From contig NZ_AP027080.1 of NCBI RefSeq assembly GCF_030295405.1, positions 310,001 through 374,000 on the forward strand: a stretch of 64,000 nt of DNA, written 5' to 3'. Under the pieces are notes generated by a model. The model saw nothing but the letters and a program-made list of their open reading frames with translations. It was not told where the DNA came from and ran no database searches. The position numbers and the translations under genes are program-made. This DNA is from Mesoterricola silvestris. Its GTDB lineage: Bacteria; Acidobacteriota; Holophagae; Holophagales; Holophagaceae. Below, piece after piece: positions 27,706 through 39,508 of the stretch (its first letter is position 1; every line of letters begins with the position of its first letter).

Positions 27706-28068
27706 ATGGCTAACGACATCTCGATCCGCCGTCAGAAGACCAAGACCCGCATCCGGGGCCGCATTTCCGGCACCCCCGAGCGTCCGCGTCTCACCATCTA
27801 CAAGAGCCTCAAGAGGATCTACGTGCAGGCCGTGGACGACACCCAGGGTGTCACCATCGCCGCCAGCAGCTCCCTCGAGAAGGGCCTGCGGGAAACCCTG
27901 GCCTCCGGCTCCAACATCGCAGCCGCCAAGGCCGTCGGGGAGAGCATCGCTGCTCGCCTGAAGGAAAAGGGCATCACGTCCGTGGTGTTCGACCGAAACG
28001 GTTATGTCTATCACGGCCGCGTCAAGGCGCTGGCCGATAGCGCCCGGGCTGCCGGGCTCCAGTTCTAG
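27706..28068 (+). CDS. rplR: 50S ribosomal protein L18
   Basis: 120-aa L18, 5S rRNA binder. [20 protein letters not shown] and the final [15 protein letters not shown] are typical. GGGAGCAACC precedes the ATG, 9 bp after rplF. Confidence 0.97.
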   Translation: MANDISIRRQKTKTRIRGRISGTPERPRLTIYKSLKRIYVQAVDDTQGVTIAASSSLEKGLRETLASGSNIAAAKAVGESIAARLKEKGITSVVFDRNGYVYHGRVKALADSARAAGLQF

Positions 28069-28081
28069 GAGGGTGAGGAAC

Positions 28082-28609
28082 ATGGCATACAATGCACCAG
28101 ACACCAAGCCCCAGTCCCAGAGCGGCGACCAGCAAGGCGAAATGAAGGACCAGGTCATCTACGTGGGCCGCGTCACCAAGGTCGTGAAGGGGGGCAAGAA
28201 CTTCTCCTTCAGCGCGCTGGTGGTCGTGGGCGACGGCAATGGCAAGGTGGGCTACGGCCTCGGCAAGGCGCTGGAAGTGCCTTCCGCCATCAAGAAGGGC
28301 ATCGAGAGCGCCAAGCGGAACATGATCACCGTTCCCGTGTCGCCCAACCGGAGCCTGCCCCATCCCATCACCGGCCGCTTCGGCTCCGGTTCGGTTCTCA
28401 TGAAGCCCGCCCCCGAGGGCACCGGCGTCATCGCCGGCGCCGCGGTGCGCGCCATCATGGAAGCCGCCGGCATCAACAACGTGCTCACCAAGAGCCTCGG
28501 TTCCTCCAACCCCCACAACGTGGTCCGCGCCACGTTCGAGGGCTTCAAGAACCTCATGGATCCCTACACGGTCATGACCAACCGTGGCCTGGATCAGGCG
28601 GAGGCCTAA
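28082..28609 (+). CDS. rpsE: 30S ribosomal protein S5
   Basis: 175-aa S5, a fidelity protein of the 30S body. Double-stranded RNA-binding region [21 protein letters not shown] and the later GIIAG-like [18 protein letters not shown] are present. N-terminus is extended and Gln-rich (about 20 residues) before the conserved core. ATG at 28082 follows AGGAGG. Confidence 0.97.
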   Translation: MAYNAPDTKPQSQSGDQQGEMKDQVIYVGRVTKVVKGGKNFSFSALVVVGDGNGKVGYGLGKALEVPSAIKKGIESAKRNMITVPVSPNRSLPHPITGRFGSGSVLMKPAPEGTGVIAGAAVRAIMEAAGINNVLTKSLGSSNPHNVVRATFEGFKNLMDPYTVMTNRGLDQAEA

Positions 28610-28807
28610 ATGTCCCAGCTCCTCGGCAAGCAGGTCGTCCTGACCCTGAAGCGTTCCACCATCTGCACCGTGCCCAAGCACCGCGCCTTCATCCAGACCC
28701 TCGGTCTCAAGACGATCGGTGATACGCGCGAGTGCGAATACACGCCGAATGTGCATGGCATGGTCAAGCTCATTCCGTACCTCATCGACGTCACGGTGAA
28801 GGGGTAA
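28610..28807 (+). CDS. rpmD: 50S ribosomal protein L30
   Basis: 65-aa L30 with the family core LKRSTICTVPKHRAFIQTLGL and a final GMVKLIPYLIDV. ATG is adjacent to the rpsE stop (TAA ATG). L30 is absent from some phyla, so its presence is informative. Confidence 0.94.
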   Translation: MSQLLGKQVVLTLKRSTICTVPKHRAFIQTLGLKTIGDTRECEYTPNVHGMVKLIPYLIDVTVKG

Positions 28808-28810
28808 GTC

Positions 28811-29278
28811 ATGAAGCTCAATGAACTGAGGCCCGCAGAGGGCGCCACGAAGAACCGCAAGCGCATCGGCCGGGGCAAGGGCTCCGGCAACGGCAAGACC
28901 GCCGGAGCCGGCGAAAAGGGCCAGAAGTCCCGCCGGGGCTACAGCTCCCAGCGCGGCTTCGAGGGCGGCCAGATGCCCCTGCACCGCCGCCTTCCCAAGC
29001 GCGGTTTCACCAATATCCATGCCATCCAGCTCCAGGAGCTGGGCCTGGACTTCATCAGCGCCCACTTCGCCGAGGGCGAGACGGTGTGCCTGGAAGCCAT
29101 GAAGGACAAGAACCTGCTCGCCCCCAAGATGGGCGGGATCGTCGTCCTCAAGCGCGGCGAGCTCACCCACAAGATCACCGTGGTGGCCGACCGGGTCACC
29201 AAGGGCGCGCGGGAGGCCATTCTGGCCGTGGGCGGCACCATCCAGGAGCCCCCCTGCTCCAAGCAGGCGGCCAAGTAA
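28811..29278 (+). CDS. rplO: 50S ribosomal protein L15
   Basis: 155-aa L15 with the Gly/Arg-rich N-terminal extension ([20 protein letters not shown]) reaching into 23S r[18 protein letters not shown], and the C-terminal [11 protein letters not shown]. Three bases after rpmD. Confidence 0.97.
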   Translation: MKLNELRPAEGATKNRKRIGRGKGSGNGKTAGAGEKGQKSRRGYSSQRGFEGGQMPLHRRLPKRGFTNIHAIQLQELGLDFISAHFAEGETVCLEAMKDKNLLAPKMGGIVVLKRGELTHKITVVADRVTKGAREAILAVGGTIQEPPCSKQAAK

Positions 29279-29303
29279 TCCTCTCCGTTAGGATCTGAAT
29301 CGC

Positions 29304-30650
29304 ATGGAAAAGCTCCGGCAGTTGTTCTCCAACCCCGAACTTCGCAAGCGCCTCCTGTTCACGCTCATGATGCTGGTGATCTACCGGCTGGGCGTGCACG
29401 TGTCGGTGCCCGGCGTCAACGCCGAAGCCCTGGCCAAGAACCTGGGCAAGGCCGGGGATCTGTTGAACGTGGTCGATCTGTTCTCGGGCGGCGCCTTCAA
29501 GAAGTTCTCGGTGTTCGCCCTGGGCATCACCCCGTACATCACGGCCAGCATCGTCCTCCAGCTCATGGGCGCGGTGGTGCCGACCCTTGAAAACCTCCAG
29601 AAGAAGGAAGGGGAGGCCGGCCGCCAGAAGATCAACCAGTGGACCCGGTACCTCACCGTGGGCCTGGCCTTCATCCAGGGCTTCGGCATCGCCTCCCTGG
29701 CCCAGAGCCTCGGCCCCGACGTGGTCATCAACCCCGGCCTCGGGTTCAAGTTCCTGTGCGCGTTCACGTTGTCCACCGGAACCCTCTTCGTCATGTGGAT
29801 CGGCGAGCAGATCACGGACCGGGGCGTCGGCAACGGCATCTCCCTCCTGATCTTCGCCGGCATCGTGGCCGGGCTGCCCAAGGCCCTGGAAACCATCGGC
29901 ACCATGTTCCTGGCGTCCCTCAAGGGCGCCGGCAACGTGGCCCCGCCGGGCGTCTTCCTGCTCCTGCTGGCCTCCATGTCCGTGGTGCTCCTGGCCGTGG
30001 TCCTGGTGGAGAACGCCTACCGGAACATCCCCATCCACTACGCCCGGCGCGTGGATTCCTCCCGCATGGCCAGCCAGCGGAGCTCGTACCTGCCCCTCAA
30101 GGTGAACACCGCGGGCGTCATGCCGGTGATCTTCGCCAGCTCGGTGATCTTCTTCCCCGCGACCATCGCGCAGTTCACCCGGTGGGAGTGGCTGAGCAAG
30201 GCCTCCAGCTACATCAGCCCGCAGTCCCACTTCTGGACCTACACCCCCATCTTCGTGGGCGTGGTCATCTTCTTCGCCTTCTTCTACACCAGCATCGTCT
30301 TCAATCCGGATGAGACCGCCGACAACATGAAGCGGTCCGGGGGCTACATCCCCGGCATCCGGCCCGGAAAGGAGACCTCGGTCTACATGGACAGCATCCT
30401 GTCGAAGCTCACCTTCGCGGGCGCCGTGTACCTGGCCCTGGTTTCCATCGTTCCCCTCGTGATCACCAATTCCATGCCGGGTCTGAACTTCTACTTCGGC
30501 GGCACCTCCCTTCTCATCGTCGTCGGCGTGGCCATGGACACCGTGGCCCAGTTCGAAAGCTACCAGGTCATGCGCCGCTACGACGGCTTCCTGGAGAAGG
30601 GCCGCATCCGGGGTGGCCGGCTGGCACGCTCGGGAGCGAAGACGTCATGA
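29304..30650 (+). CDS. secY: Protein translocase subunit SecY
   Basis: 448-aa inner-membrane channel of the Sec translocon with ten hydrophobic helices. RLGVHVSVPGVN near the N-terminus, the cytosolic loop GGRQKINQWTRY (here AGRQKINQW), and FNPDETADNMKRSGGYIPGIRPG are SecY hallmarks. Overlaps adk by 4 bp (ATGA). Confidence 0.97.
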   Translation: MEKLRQLFSNPELRKRLLFTLMMLVIYRLGVHVSVPGVNAEALAKNLGKAGDLLNVVDLFSGGAFKKFSVFALGITPYITASIVLQLMGAVVPTLENLQKKEGEAGRQKINQWTRYLTVGLAFIQGFGIASLAQSLGPDVVINPGLGFKFLCAFTLSTGTLFVMWIGEQITDRGVGNGISLLIFAGIVAGLPKALETIGTMFLASLKGAGNVAPPGVFLLLLASMSVVLLAVVLVENAYRNIPIHYARRVDSSRMASQRSSYLPLKVNTAGVMPVIFASSVIFFPATIAQFTRWEWLSKASSYISPQSHFWTYTPIFVGVVIFFAFFYTSIVFNPDETADNMKRSGGYIPGIRPGKETSVYMDSILSKLTFAGAVYLALVSIVPLVITNSMPGLNFYFGGTSLLIVVGVAMDTVAQFESYQVMRRYDGFLEKGRIRGGRLARSGAKTS

Positions 30651-31300
30651 AAATCCATATCCTTCTCGGGGCCCCTGGCAGCGGAAAGGGAACCCAGGCC
30701 AAGCGCCTGGTTCAAAAAAGGTCTTTGATACACCTGAGCACAGGTGATATTCTGAGAGATGCCGTCTCGAAAGGGACGGAGATTGGCCTTCGGGCCAAGG
30801 CCCTCATGGCCAGTGGCAAGCTTGTGGATGACGACACGGTTAACGGTCTTGTTTTCGCGCGGCTGCAGAACGAGAGCGGAGATGTGTTGTTTGATGGATA
30901 TCCCCGGACCCTTCAACAGGCTGAATCCTTGGAGACTTTCCTCTCCTCCCAGGGAATCAGCCTCGGATTCGTGATCGACATCTTCGTCCCCGAGTCTGTC
31001 TTGGAAGCCCGCGTGGTGGATCGTATGGTGTGCAGCAACAACGATTGCGGCGCCATCTACCACCTCGTCACAAAGCGGCCCCACCAGGAAGGCGTCTGCG
31101 ATGTGTGCCACAGTCCGCTGAAGCACCGCGCCGACGACTGTTCCGAAGCCTTCAGGAGCCGGATGGTCGAGTTCAACAAGACCTTCCAGCCTCTCCAGGC
31201 CCACTACAAGGGAAGGCCGAACTATCGCTCCGTCGACGGCAACCTCGCGCCGGACGCGATCCACGCCACCATCCTTGACCTTTTCCAGGAGCAAGCTTGA
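30647..31300 (+). CDS. adk: Adenylate kinase, zinc-LID type
   Basis: 217-aa kinase interconverting AMP, ATP and ADP. P-loop [10 protein letters not shown] at residues 8-17, [20 protein letters not shown]. The LID has four cysteines (CSNNDC, then CDVC) as in zinc-binding adenylate kinases, but the first pair is separated by four residues and not two. Third-position GC is clearly lower than in its neighbours. Coupled to secY by a 4-bp overlap and to infA by 4 bp; map, often between them, is missing. Confidence 0.95.
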   Translation: MKIHILLGAPGSGKGTQAKRLVQKRSLIHLSTGDILRDAVSKGTEIGLRAKALMASGKLVDDDTVNGLVFARLQNESGDVLFDGYPRTLQQAESLETFLSSQGISLGFVIDIFVPESVLEARVVDRMVCSNNDCGAIYHLVTKRPHQEGVCDVCHSPLKHRADDCSEAFRSRMVEFNKTFQPLQAHYKGRPNYRSVDGNLAPDAIHATILDLFQEQA

Positions 31301-31515
31301 GCAAAGAAGAAGCCATTGAGCTCGAAGCCACAGTGGTGGAGTCCTTGCCCAATGCCGTGTTCCGGGTCGAGTTGGAAAACAAGCACCAGGTACTGGCCCA
31401 CATCAGCGGCAAAATGCGGAAGAACTTCATCCGCATCCTCCCGGGCGACCGGGTCCTGGTGGAAGTCACGCCCTACGATCTCAGCCGTGGCCGGATCATC
31501 TACCGATTCAAGTAA
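31297..31515 (+). CDS. infA: Translation initiation factor IF-1
   Basis: 72-aa OB-fold factor that blocks the A site during initiation. [35 protein letters not shown] and YDLSRGRI are diagnostic. Start codon is TTG at 31297, overlapping the adk stop (TTGA); this gives the standard 72-residue length and no ATG is available upstream. Confidence 0.95.
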   Translation: MSKEEAIELEATVVESLPNAVFRVELENKHQVLAHISGKMRKNFIRILPGDRVLVEVTPYDLSRGRIIYRFK

Positions 31516-31544
31516 CCTCACACATTAATCCCTGGGGGAAACCC

Positions 31545-31661
31545 ATGAAAGTCAGGCCCTCTATCAAGAAGCTGTGCGAGCACTGCAAGGTGGTCCGCCG
31601 CGAAGGCATCAACCGGATCATCTGCAAGAAGAATCCCAAGCACAAGCAGCGCCAAGGCTAA
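31545..31661 (+). CDS. rpmJ: 50S ribosomal protein L36, zinc-binding type
   Basis: 38-aa protein [14 protein letters not shown]... with Cys11, Cys14, Cys27 and His33 forming the L36 zinc site. ATG at 31545 follows GGGGGAA. It occupies the conserved infA-rpmJ-rpsM position. Confidence 0.95.
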   Translation: MKVRPSIKKLCEHCKVVRREGINRIICKKNPKHKQRQG

Positions 31662-31670
31662 GGAGTCAAC

Positions 31671-32039
31671 ATGGCACGCATCGCAGGCATCGATCTGCCA
31701 ATTGCCAAGCGCATCGAGATCGCGCTCACGTACATCTATGGCATCGGTCGCCCCAAGGCTCAGAGCATTCTGACCCGGGCCAAGGTGGACTTCAGCACCA
31801 AGGTGCGGGATCTCACCGAGGACGAGGTCGGGCGCATCCGTCGCGTCATCACGGCCGAAGAGACCGTGGAAGGCGATCTGCGCAAGAACATCGGACTGGA
31901 CATCAAGCGCCTCATGGACATCGGTTGCTACCGGGGGCTCCGCCACCGGAAGGGGCTCCCCGTCCGTGGACAGCGCACTCACACCAACGCGCGCACCCGC
32001 AAGGGCAAGCGCAAGACCGTGGCCGGCAAGAAGAAGTAA
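31671..32039 (+). CDS. rpsM: 30S ribosomal protein S13
   Basis: 122-aa S13 of the 30S head, contacts P-site t[28 protein letters not shown] and the signature [21 protein letters not shown] (in part) are intact, with a Lys-rich tail [17 protein letters not shown] precedes the ATG. Confidence 0.97.
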   Translation: MARIAGIDLPIAKRIEIALTYIYGIGRPKAQSILTRAKVDFSTKVRDLTEDEVGRIRRVITAEETVEGDLRKNIGLDIKRLMDIGCYRGLRHRKGLPVRGQRTHTNARTRKGKRKTVAGKKK

Positions 32040-32055
32040 AGGTTGAGGAACTGAT

Positions 32056-32463
32056 ATGGCAAAGACTCAGTCAAAGACCGCCGGCAAGAAGGTGGTCAAG
32101 AAAAAAGAAAAGAAGAACGTCCCCCACGGCGTGGCGCACATCCAGGCCTCGTTCAACAACACCATCATTTCCATCTCTGACCCCATGGGGAACATGCTCA
32201 GCTGGGCGTCCTCCGGCAACCAGAACTTCCGGGGCACCCGGAAGGGAACGCCCTTCGCCGCGCAGATCGCGGCGGGCGTCGCCGCCGAAGCCGCCAAGGA
32301 ACAGGGCATCCGCAGTGTGGATGTCCGCGTGAAGGGACCCGGGGCTGGCCGCGAAAGCGCCATCCGCGCCCTGAACGCCGCCGGCATTTCCGTGACCAGC
32401 ATCCGCGACGTCACCCCCATTCCCCACAATGGCTGCCGCCCCCCCAAGCGGCGCCGGGTTTAA
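32056..32463 (+). CDS. rpsK: 30S ribosomal protein S11
   Basis: 135-aa S11 of the platform. [19 protein letters not shown] and [17 protein letters not shown]...[18 protein letters not shown] (quoted in two parts) are complete. N-terminal 25 residues are Lys-rich. Sixteen bp after rpsM. Confidence 0.97.
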   Translation: MAKTQSKTAGKKVVKKKEKKNVPHGVAHIQASFNNTIISISDPMGNMLSWASSGNQNFRGTRKGTPFAAQIAAGVAAEAAKEQGIRSVDVRVKGPGAGRESAIRALNAAGISVTSIRDVTPIPHNGCRPPKRRRV

Positions 32464-32478
32464 GAGAGGAGGAGAACC

Positions 32479-33111
32479 ATGGCTCGATATCAAGACGCCG
32501 TCTGCCGCCTCTGCCGTCGCGAGGGCATGAAGCTCTATCTCAAGGGTGAGCGCTGCTTCAAGGAGAAGTGCTCCTTCGAGACCCGCAAGGGCAAGATTCC
32601 CGGCCAGCACGGGGCCGCCAAGGCCAAGAAGCCCACCGGCTACGCCCTCCAGCTTCGCGAGAAGCAGAAGGTCAAGCGCATCTACGGCGTGCTGGAAAAG
32701 CAGTTCCGCCTCTATTTCGAACGTGCCGAATCCAAGAAGGGCGTGACGGGCCACAACCTGCTCTCCTTCCTGGAAAGCCGTCTCGACAACGTTGTCTTCC
32801 GGCTCGGGTTCGCCCCCAGCCGCGCCGCCGCTCGCCAGATGGTGATGCACGGCCACATCCTGGTCAATGGCAAGCGCTGCGATATTCCCAGCTACCAGAC
32901 CAAGAGCGGCCAGAGCATCGAGATCTCGGTCAAGGCCCAGGCCAACGATTTCGTGAAGTCCTCCCTGGAAACCGCGGCTGGCCGCGGAATTCCCCAGTGG
33001 CTCACCCTCGACGCCGGCGCCTTCAAGGGCTCCGTCATCGCGGTTCCCAAGCGGGAAGATGTTCCTCTTGACATCAACGAGCAGCTGATCGTCGAACTCT
33101 ACAGCAAGTAA
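32479..33111 (+). CDS. rpsD: 30S ribosomal protein S4, zinc-binding type
   Basis: 210-aa S4, 16S 5'-domain primary binder; translational repressor of the alpha operon in E. coli. The N-terminus has [18 protein letters not shown] and a fourth Cys soon after, as in the C+ zinc form. S4 RNA-binding motif [15 protein letters not shown] follows. GGAGGAGAACC precedes ATG. Confidence 0.97.
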   Translation: MARYQDAVCRLCRREGMKLYLKGERCFKEKCSFETRKGKIPGQHGAAKAKKPTGYALQLREKQKVKRIYGVLEKQFRLYFERAESKKGVTGHNLLSFLESRLDNVVFRLGFAPSRAAARQMVMHGHILVNGKRCDIPSYQTKSGQSIEISVKAQANDFVKSSLETAAGRGIPQWLTLDAGAFKGSVIAVPKREDVPLDINEQLIVELYSK

Positions 33112-33121
33112 GGGGACAGGA

Positions 33122-34093
33122 ATGCTGAACATCAGCGATTTCCAGAGGCCGCGTTTCGCGGAGGTCAGTGCGAGCTCCAAGACGGGTTCGTACGGCGAGT
33201 TTGTCGCCTATCCCTTCGAACGCGGTTTCGCCACCACCTGCGGCCATTCCCTTCGCCGGGTGCTGCTCAGCAGCATCCAGGGCGCGGCCGTCACCAACGT
33301 ACGGATCAAGGGCGTGCAGCACGAGTTCACGGCCATGCCCGGCGTGTGGGAGGACATCACCCACATCCTCCTGAACCTCAAGGAAATCCCTTTCAAGCTT
33401 CATTCCTCCCAGCCCCAGATCGTGACCATCAGCCACAAGGGCGAAGGCGTGGTGACCTCCGGGTCCATCCGCTGCAACCAGAACGTGGAAGTGATGAATC
33501 CCGACGTGCACATCGCCACCCTGGGCGAGGACGGGGAACTTGAGATGGAAATCCAGGTCTCCATGGGCCGGGGTTTCGTCACCGCCGACCGCAACCTGGA
33601 CGAGAAGCTGGGCCTGGGGTTCATCCCCCTGGATTCCAACCACAGCCCCATCACCCGCGTGAACTACATCGTCGAGCCCGCCCGCGTGGGCCACAGCACG
33701 GACTACGAGAAGCTGACCCTCCAGGTGTGGACGAACGGCACGGTCGATCCCAAGGACGCCGTGAGCGATTCCGCCCTGATCCTCCGGGAGCACTTCCTCA
33801 TCTTCGCCCGCCAGGACGAGGATGCCGTGGAAACCGAGCAGGGCGCCACGATCCTCACCACCGAGGGCGTGAACGGCATGCTGGGCAAGTCGGTCGAGGA
33901 ACTGGAACTGTCCGTCAGGGCCAACAACTGCCTGCGCAACGCCAATATCACCACCATCGGTGAGCTGGTGCAGCGCACGGAAGCGGAACTGATGAAGACG
34001 AAGAACTTCGGCAAGAAGTCGCTCCAGGAGATCAAGGACGAGCTCGCTCGCATCGGCCTCTCCCTCGGCATGCGCATCGAACAAGAAGTCTAA
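33122..34093 (+). CDS. rpoA: DNA-directed RNA polymerase subunit alpha
   Basis: 323-aa alpha. N-terminal dimerisation domain ([21 protein letters not shown]) and C-terminal domain ([37 protein letters not shown]) that binds UP elements and activators. Ten bp after rpsD; twelve before rplQ. Length standard. Confidence 0.98.
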   Translation: MLNISDFQRPRFAEVSASSKTGSYGEFVAYPFERGFATTCGHSLRRVLLSSIQGAAVTNVRIKGVQHEFTAMPGVWEDITHILLNLKEIPFKLHSSQPQIVTISHKGEGVVTSGSIRCNQNVEVMNPDVHIATLGEDGELEMEIQVSMGRGFVTADRNLDEKLGLGFIPLDSNHSPITRVNYIVEPARVGHSTDYEKLTLQVWTNGTVDPKDAVSDSALILREHFLIFARQDEDAVETEQGATILTTEGVNGMLGKSVEELELSVRANNCLRNANITTIGELVQRTEAELMKTKNFGKKSLQEIKDELARIGLSLGMRIEQEV

Positions 34094-34104
34094 GGAGCTT
34101 ACCC

Positions 34105-34503
34105 ATGCGTCACAATGTCACCGGCAAGCGCCTTGGCCGTACCACCAACCAGCGCAAAGCCCTCATGAAGGGTCTCGCCATCTCGATCATCGAGCATGAG
34201 CGCCTCCAGACCACCCTCGTGAAGGCCAAGGAACTCCGCAAGTTCGTGGAGCCCTTCATCACCCTGGGCCGCAAGGACACCGTCGCCAACCGTCGCCTCG
34301 CGATGGCCCGCCTGGGCAGCAAGAAGGCCGTGGAGAAGCTCTTCTCCGAGGAATTCTCCGCTCGCTTCGTCGGCCGTCCCGGCGGCTTCACCCGCATCCT
34401 CAAGACGGACCACCGCCTGGGCGATGCCGCGGACATGGCGATCATCGAGCTCGTGGATTACGTCCTGCCCGAGCCCAAGGAAGCCGAAGCCACCGCGGAA
34501 TAA
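34105..34503 (+). CDS. rplQ: 50S ribosomal protein L17
   Basis: 132-aa L17: MRHNVTGKRLGRTTNQRKALMKGLA at the N-terminus, GGFTRILKTDHRLGDAADMAIIELVD at the end of the core (both quoted in part), and a short acidic tail. Last gene of the ribosomal array, followed by an intrinsic terminator. Confidence 0.97.
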   Translation: MRHNVTGKRLGRTTNQRKALMKGLAISIIEHERLQTTLVKAKELRKFVEPFITLGRKDTVANRRLAMARLGSKKAVEKLFSEEFSARFVGRPGGFTRILKTDHRLGDAADMAIIELVDYVLPEPKEAEATAE

Positions 34504-34522
34504 GCGAACGGCTGAAACGTCG

Positions 34523-34550
34523 AGAGCGCCCTTTCCGGGGCGCTCTTTGC
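34523..34550 (+). terminator. Rho-independent terminator after rplQ
   Basis: Perfect 9-bp stem AGAGCGCCC/GGGCGCTCT (34523-34531 and 34538-34546) with a TTTCCG loop, followed by TTTGCGTTTT. Ends the S10-spc-alpha transcript. Confidence 0.85.
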
Positions 34551-34572
34551 GTTTTGGGGTCCGGACGGTTGG

Positions 34573-34975
34573 GCCCGTTCCGGCTGTCCCTGCCGGTGGC
34601 TGCTCGGTTGGTGGTGGCGGTCCCTGGGCATGGGGACGACCCACCGGGGTTCCGTCCGGAAGCGCCGACCCACCGGGAGCGCTCGCAGCAAGCATGCTGC
34701 GAGCGCTTTGCCGTATCCGGGCCAGGAATTGGGAAGGGGCTGGGTCCTGGGGATCGGTAGTCCTCAGCCCACACCCCCCCCACGTATCCGATCCTCAATC
34801 CGCAATGGATAACGGCAAGCGCGGGCAGCAGTCATGCTGCCTGCGCTACCGATGGGTCGGCGTGCCCGGGTGGAACCCCGGTGGGTCGCACCCACGCCCA
34901 GGAACCAACCCGCACCCCACCGCGGCCCCCGGCAGGGGAACTCGAGAGGGGGCGGGAAGCCGGGTTGGCCGGGGC
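34573..34975. repeat. Composite inverted intergenic repeat, family 1 (two head-to-head units)
   Basis: The gap between rplQ and purA holds no gene. Two related units face each other. Unit 1 body about 34619-34677 ends in a perfect 13-bp hairpin (34678-34690 and 34695-34707, AGCGCTCGCAGCA arm). Unit 2 is the reverse complement: hairpin 34818-34830 and 34835-34847 (one G-U), then body 34848-34906. The bodies share CGACCCACCGGGGTTCC and CGCCGACCCA. A third unit lies at 50413-50563. The design resembles REP/BIME elements. Confidence 0.75.
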
Positions 34976-34977
34976 TC

Positions 34978-36282
34978 TTACAGGAGGTTGGCCAGGAAAC
35001 TGCCGGGTTCCACGTAGCCTTCCACCCGGTCGGGGCCGGTGCTGAGGTAGGCGATGGGGGTGTCCACGCTTTCGGTGAGGGCGTCCAGGTAGGCGCGGGC
35101 CTCAGCGGGGAGGCGGGCGGGGTCCTGGATGCCGCGGGTGGGGGTGGACCAGCCTTTGAAATACTTGATTTCGGGCTTGAGGTCGTTCCAGTCCTGGATG
35201 CAGGAAGGGATGCGGGTGCCCACGCGGCCTTCGCCGTCGCGGTAGCCGACCACCAGGCCCACCTGGTCGAAGCCGTCCAGCACGTCGAGCTTCATGAGGC
35301 CCAGGCCGTCCACGCCGTTCACGCGGCAGGCGTGGCCGGTGATGACGGCATCGAACCAGCCGCAGCGGCGGGGGCGACCGGTGGTGGTGCCGAATTCCCG
35401 GCCCAGGTCCCGGATGCGGTCCCCGGTGGCGTCCAGCAGCTCGCTGGGCATGGGGCCGGCGCCCACCCTGGTGGTGTAGGCCTTGGCGACGCCCAGGACG
35501 TGGGACAGGGCCTTGGGGGGAAGTCCGGTGCCGGTGAACAGGCCGCCGATGCTGCAGTTGGAACTGGTGACGTAGGGGTAGGTGCCGTGGTCGATGTCCA
35601 GGAGGGTGGCCTGGGCGCCCTCGAAGAGGATGGATTCGCCCCTGCGCCAGGCGCTCCACAGGTGGTCCTGGATATCCCCGATGAGGGGGAGGAGGGGCTG
35701 GGCGATGGCCAGGAGGTCCCGGGCGGTGTCCTCCACGGAGGCCAGGCCCGCGCCGGGGCCCAGGAGCTGGGCGACCTCGGCGTGGCCGTGGCTGATGCGC
35801 TCCCGGAGGGTGTCCGGGTGCAGGAGGTCGCCCATGCGAACCCCCATGCGGGCGGCCTTCATTTCGTAGGCGGGCCCGATGCCCCGCCCGGTGGTGCCGA
35901 TCTTGTTGAGCCCGCCCTCGCGCCATTTGTCCAGGGCGATGTGGTGGGGCAGGATGATGTGGGCCTTGTCGGAAATGAGCAGGCGGCCAGACAGGTCGAA
36001 CCCACGTTTGGCCAGCCGGTCCAGCTCCTGGAGGAAGACCTCCAAATTGAGCACCACGCCCGACCCCACCCCCAGGAAGCACCCCTCGTGCAGGGCCCCG
36101 CTGGGCACCTGGTGCAGGGCGATGCTCACCCCATCCACCACCACCGTGTGCCCCGCGTTGTTCCCCCCCTGGAACCGCACCACGTTGCGGAACCGTCCGC
36201 TCAGCAGGTCCACCAGTTTGCCCTTGCCCTCATCCCCCCACTGCAGCCCGAGGATGGCCAGATTCTCCGCAAGAACGCCCAT
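34978..36282 (-). CDS. purA: Adenylosuccinate synthetase
   Basis: First committed step from IMP to AMP, joining aspartate with GTP. 434 aa with GLQWGDEGKGK (P-loop and catalytic Asp), NNAGHTVV, the IGTTGRGIGPAYE block, and C-terminal TTTGRPRRCGWFD. ATG at 36282 gives standard length; the track-like upstream TTG at 36297 adds five residues without benefit. Isolated minus-strand gene between repeat elements; divergent from clpC with a 670-bp gap largely filled by repeat family 2. Confidence 0.96.
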   Translation of the reverse strand: MGVLAENLAILGLQWGDEGKGKLVDLLSGRFRNVVRFQGGNNAGHTVVVDGVSIALHQVPSGALHEGCFLGVGSGVVLNLEVFLQELDRLAKRGFDLSGRLLISDKAHIILPHHIALDKWREGGLNKIGTTGRGIGPAYEMKAARMGVRMGDLLHPDTLRERISHGHAEVAQLLGPGAGLASVEDTARDLLAIAQPLLPLIGDIQDHLWSAWRRGESILFEGAQATLLDIDHGTYPYVTSSNCSIGGLFTGTGLPPKALSHVLGVAKAYTTRVGAGPMPSELLDATGDRIRDLGREFGTTTGRPRRCGWFDAVITGHACRVNGVDGLGLMKLDVLDGFDQVGLVVGYRDGEGRVGTRIPSCIQDWNDLKPEIKYFKGWSTPTRGIQDPARLPAEARAYLDALTESVDTPIAYLSTGPDRVEGYVEPGSFLANLL

Positions 36283-36344
36283 TACCTTTACCCCCAACCT
36301 CCAGATTACCGCGCCCAGGCCGGGTCTCCTAGGGATGGAATCGT

Positions 36345-36822
36345 ACGGGTCCCGGACGTTCGGCCCGGGTCGTCATCGCCGGACAAGCCGGCGATGACGG
36401 GGGTTCCGGGGGGGACGAGGGGGCTGGGCTCCGCCCATTTCCTCCGTTGAGCGGGGGGGTGTTCGGAGCAGCCGCGCTCCCCGGGAGGCCCCTTCGAAGA
36501 GGGTGGCCCCCAAGGCCTGAACGCCTCGTTTCGCGTGAAGCCCCACGGTCCGGGACAGGCGCCGACGCTGAATGCCGGGCCCTTCCCACCTTTCCCAGCC
36601 CTTTGCACAACTCAACGTCGGGGCCGTTCAACCTCCACCCAGGCTCACTCGCAGCGCCCCCCCCACCCCCTAGGCCGCACCGGAGGGCCCCAGCGCCGGC
36701 CCACCCTCGCCCCCCACCGAAGCCGGAACGCGCCAGCACCCCTCCCCCGTCCCGGATCCGTCCCAAATCCGTTGGCGCAGCTTGCCTGCGCCAACGACCC
36801 GGGTCGAAGGTCCGGAACCCGG
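36345..36822. repeat. Composite inverted intergenic repeat, family 2, copy A
   Basis: Element of about 478 bp in the purA-clpC divergent gap. Left end: body 36345-36370 followed by a perfect 12-bp hairpin CGTCATCGCCGG/CCGGCGATGACG (36371-36382 and 36388-36399). Right end is inverted: hairpin 36770-36780 and 36786-36796 (GTTGGCGCAG arm) then body 36797-36822; the two bodies match at 22 of 26 positions. The interior is C-rich and has no credible gene. Copy B is at 61988-62420 with the identical left hairpin. Confidence 0.75.
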
Positions 36823-36872
36823 ACACCCCCTTCGCCACCACCCTTGGGTACAGGAACCAATTGGGGACACCG

Positions 36873-36906
36873 GGACCGGATGAGGCTAACCTTTAGTGTC
36901 CGGTCC
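36873..36906. promoter_or_regulatory. Inverted repeat upstream of clpC, possible operator
   Basis: Perfect 8-bp arms GGACCGGA (36873-36880) and TCCGGTCC (36899-36906) separated by 18 bases, 47 bp before the clpC start. It could be a repressor site or an mRNA hairpin. I recognise no known stress operator (not CIRCE, not a CtsR heptad repeat). Confidence 0.4.
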
Positions 36907-36952
36907 TGTCTTCACTGGGGAGGCGGGGTTCAGAAAATTCCGGGGGGGCCGC

Positions 36953-39409
<2,457 letters not shown>

Positions 39410-39508
39410 TTGAAGAATCCGCCTCGTAGGCGGCCTGACCTTCCAGGGAGATCCACGGCCCCTTCGGGCTTGGGAATTCAATGCTCGACCTTATGTAATG
39501 GATCATGA

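Noticed and set aside
34504-34977. Small frames in the rplQ-purA gap
   Set aside because: They fall within inverted repeat units and change frame with each copy, so coding is unlikely.
36283-36297. TTG start for purA five codons upstream
   Set aside because: ATG at 36282 gives the normal N-terminus; the extra residues are not typical of the family.
36535-36952. Plus-strand frames in the purA-clpC gap (149 codons from 36447; 612 codons from 36535)
   Set aside because: The sequence is the C-rich interior of repeat family 2 and then an out-of-frame reading of clpC; no ribosome site or domain.
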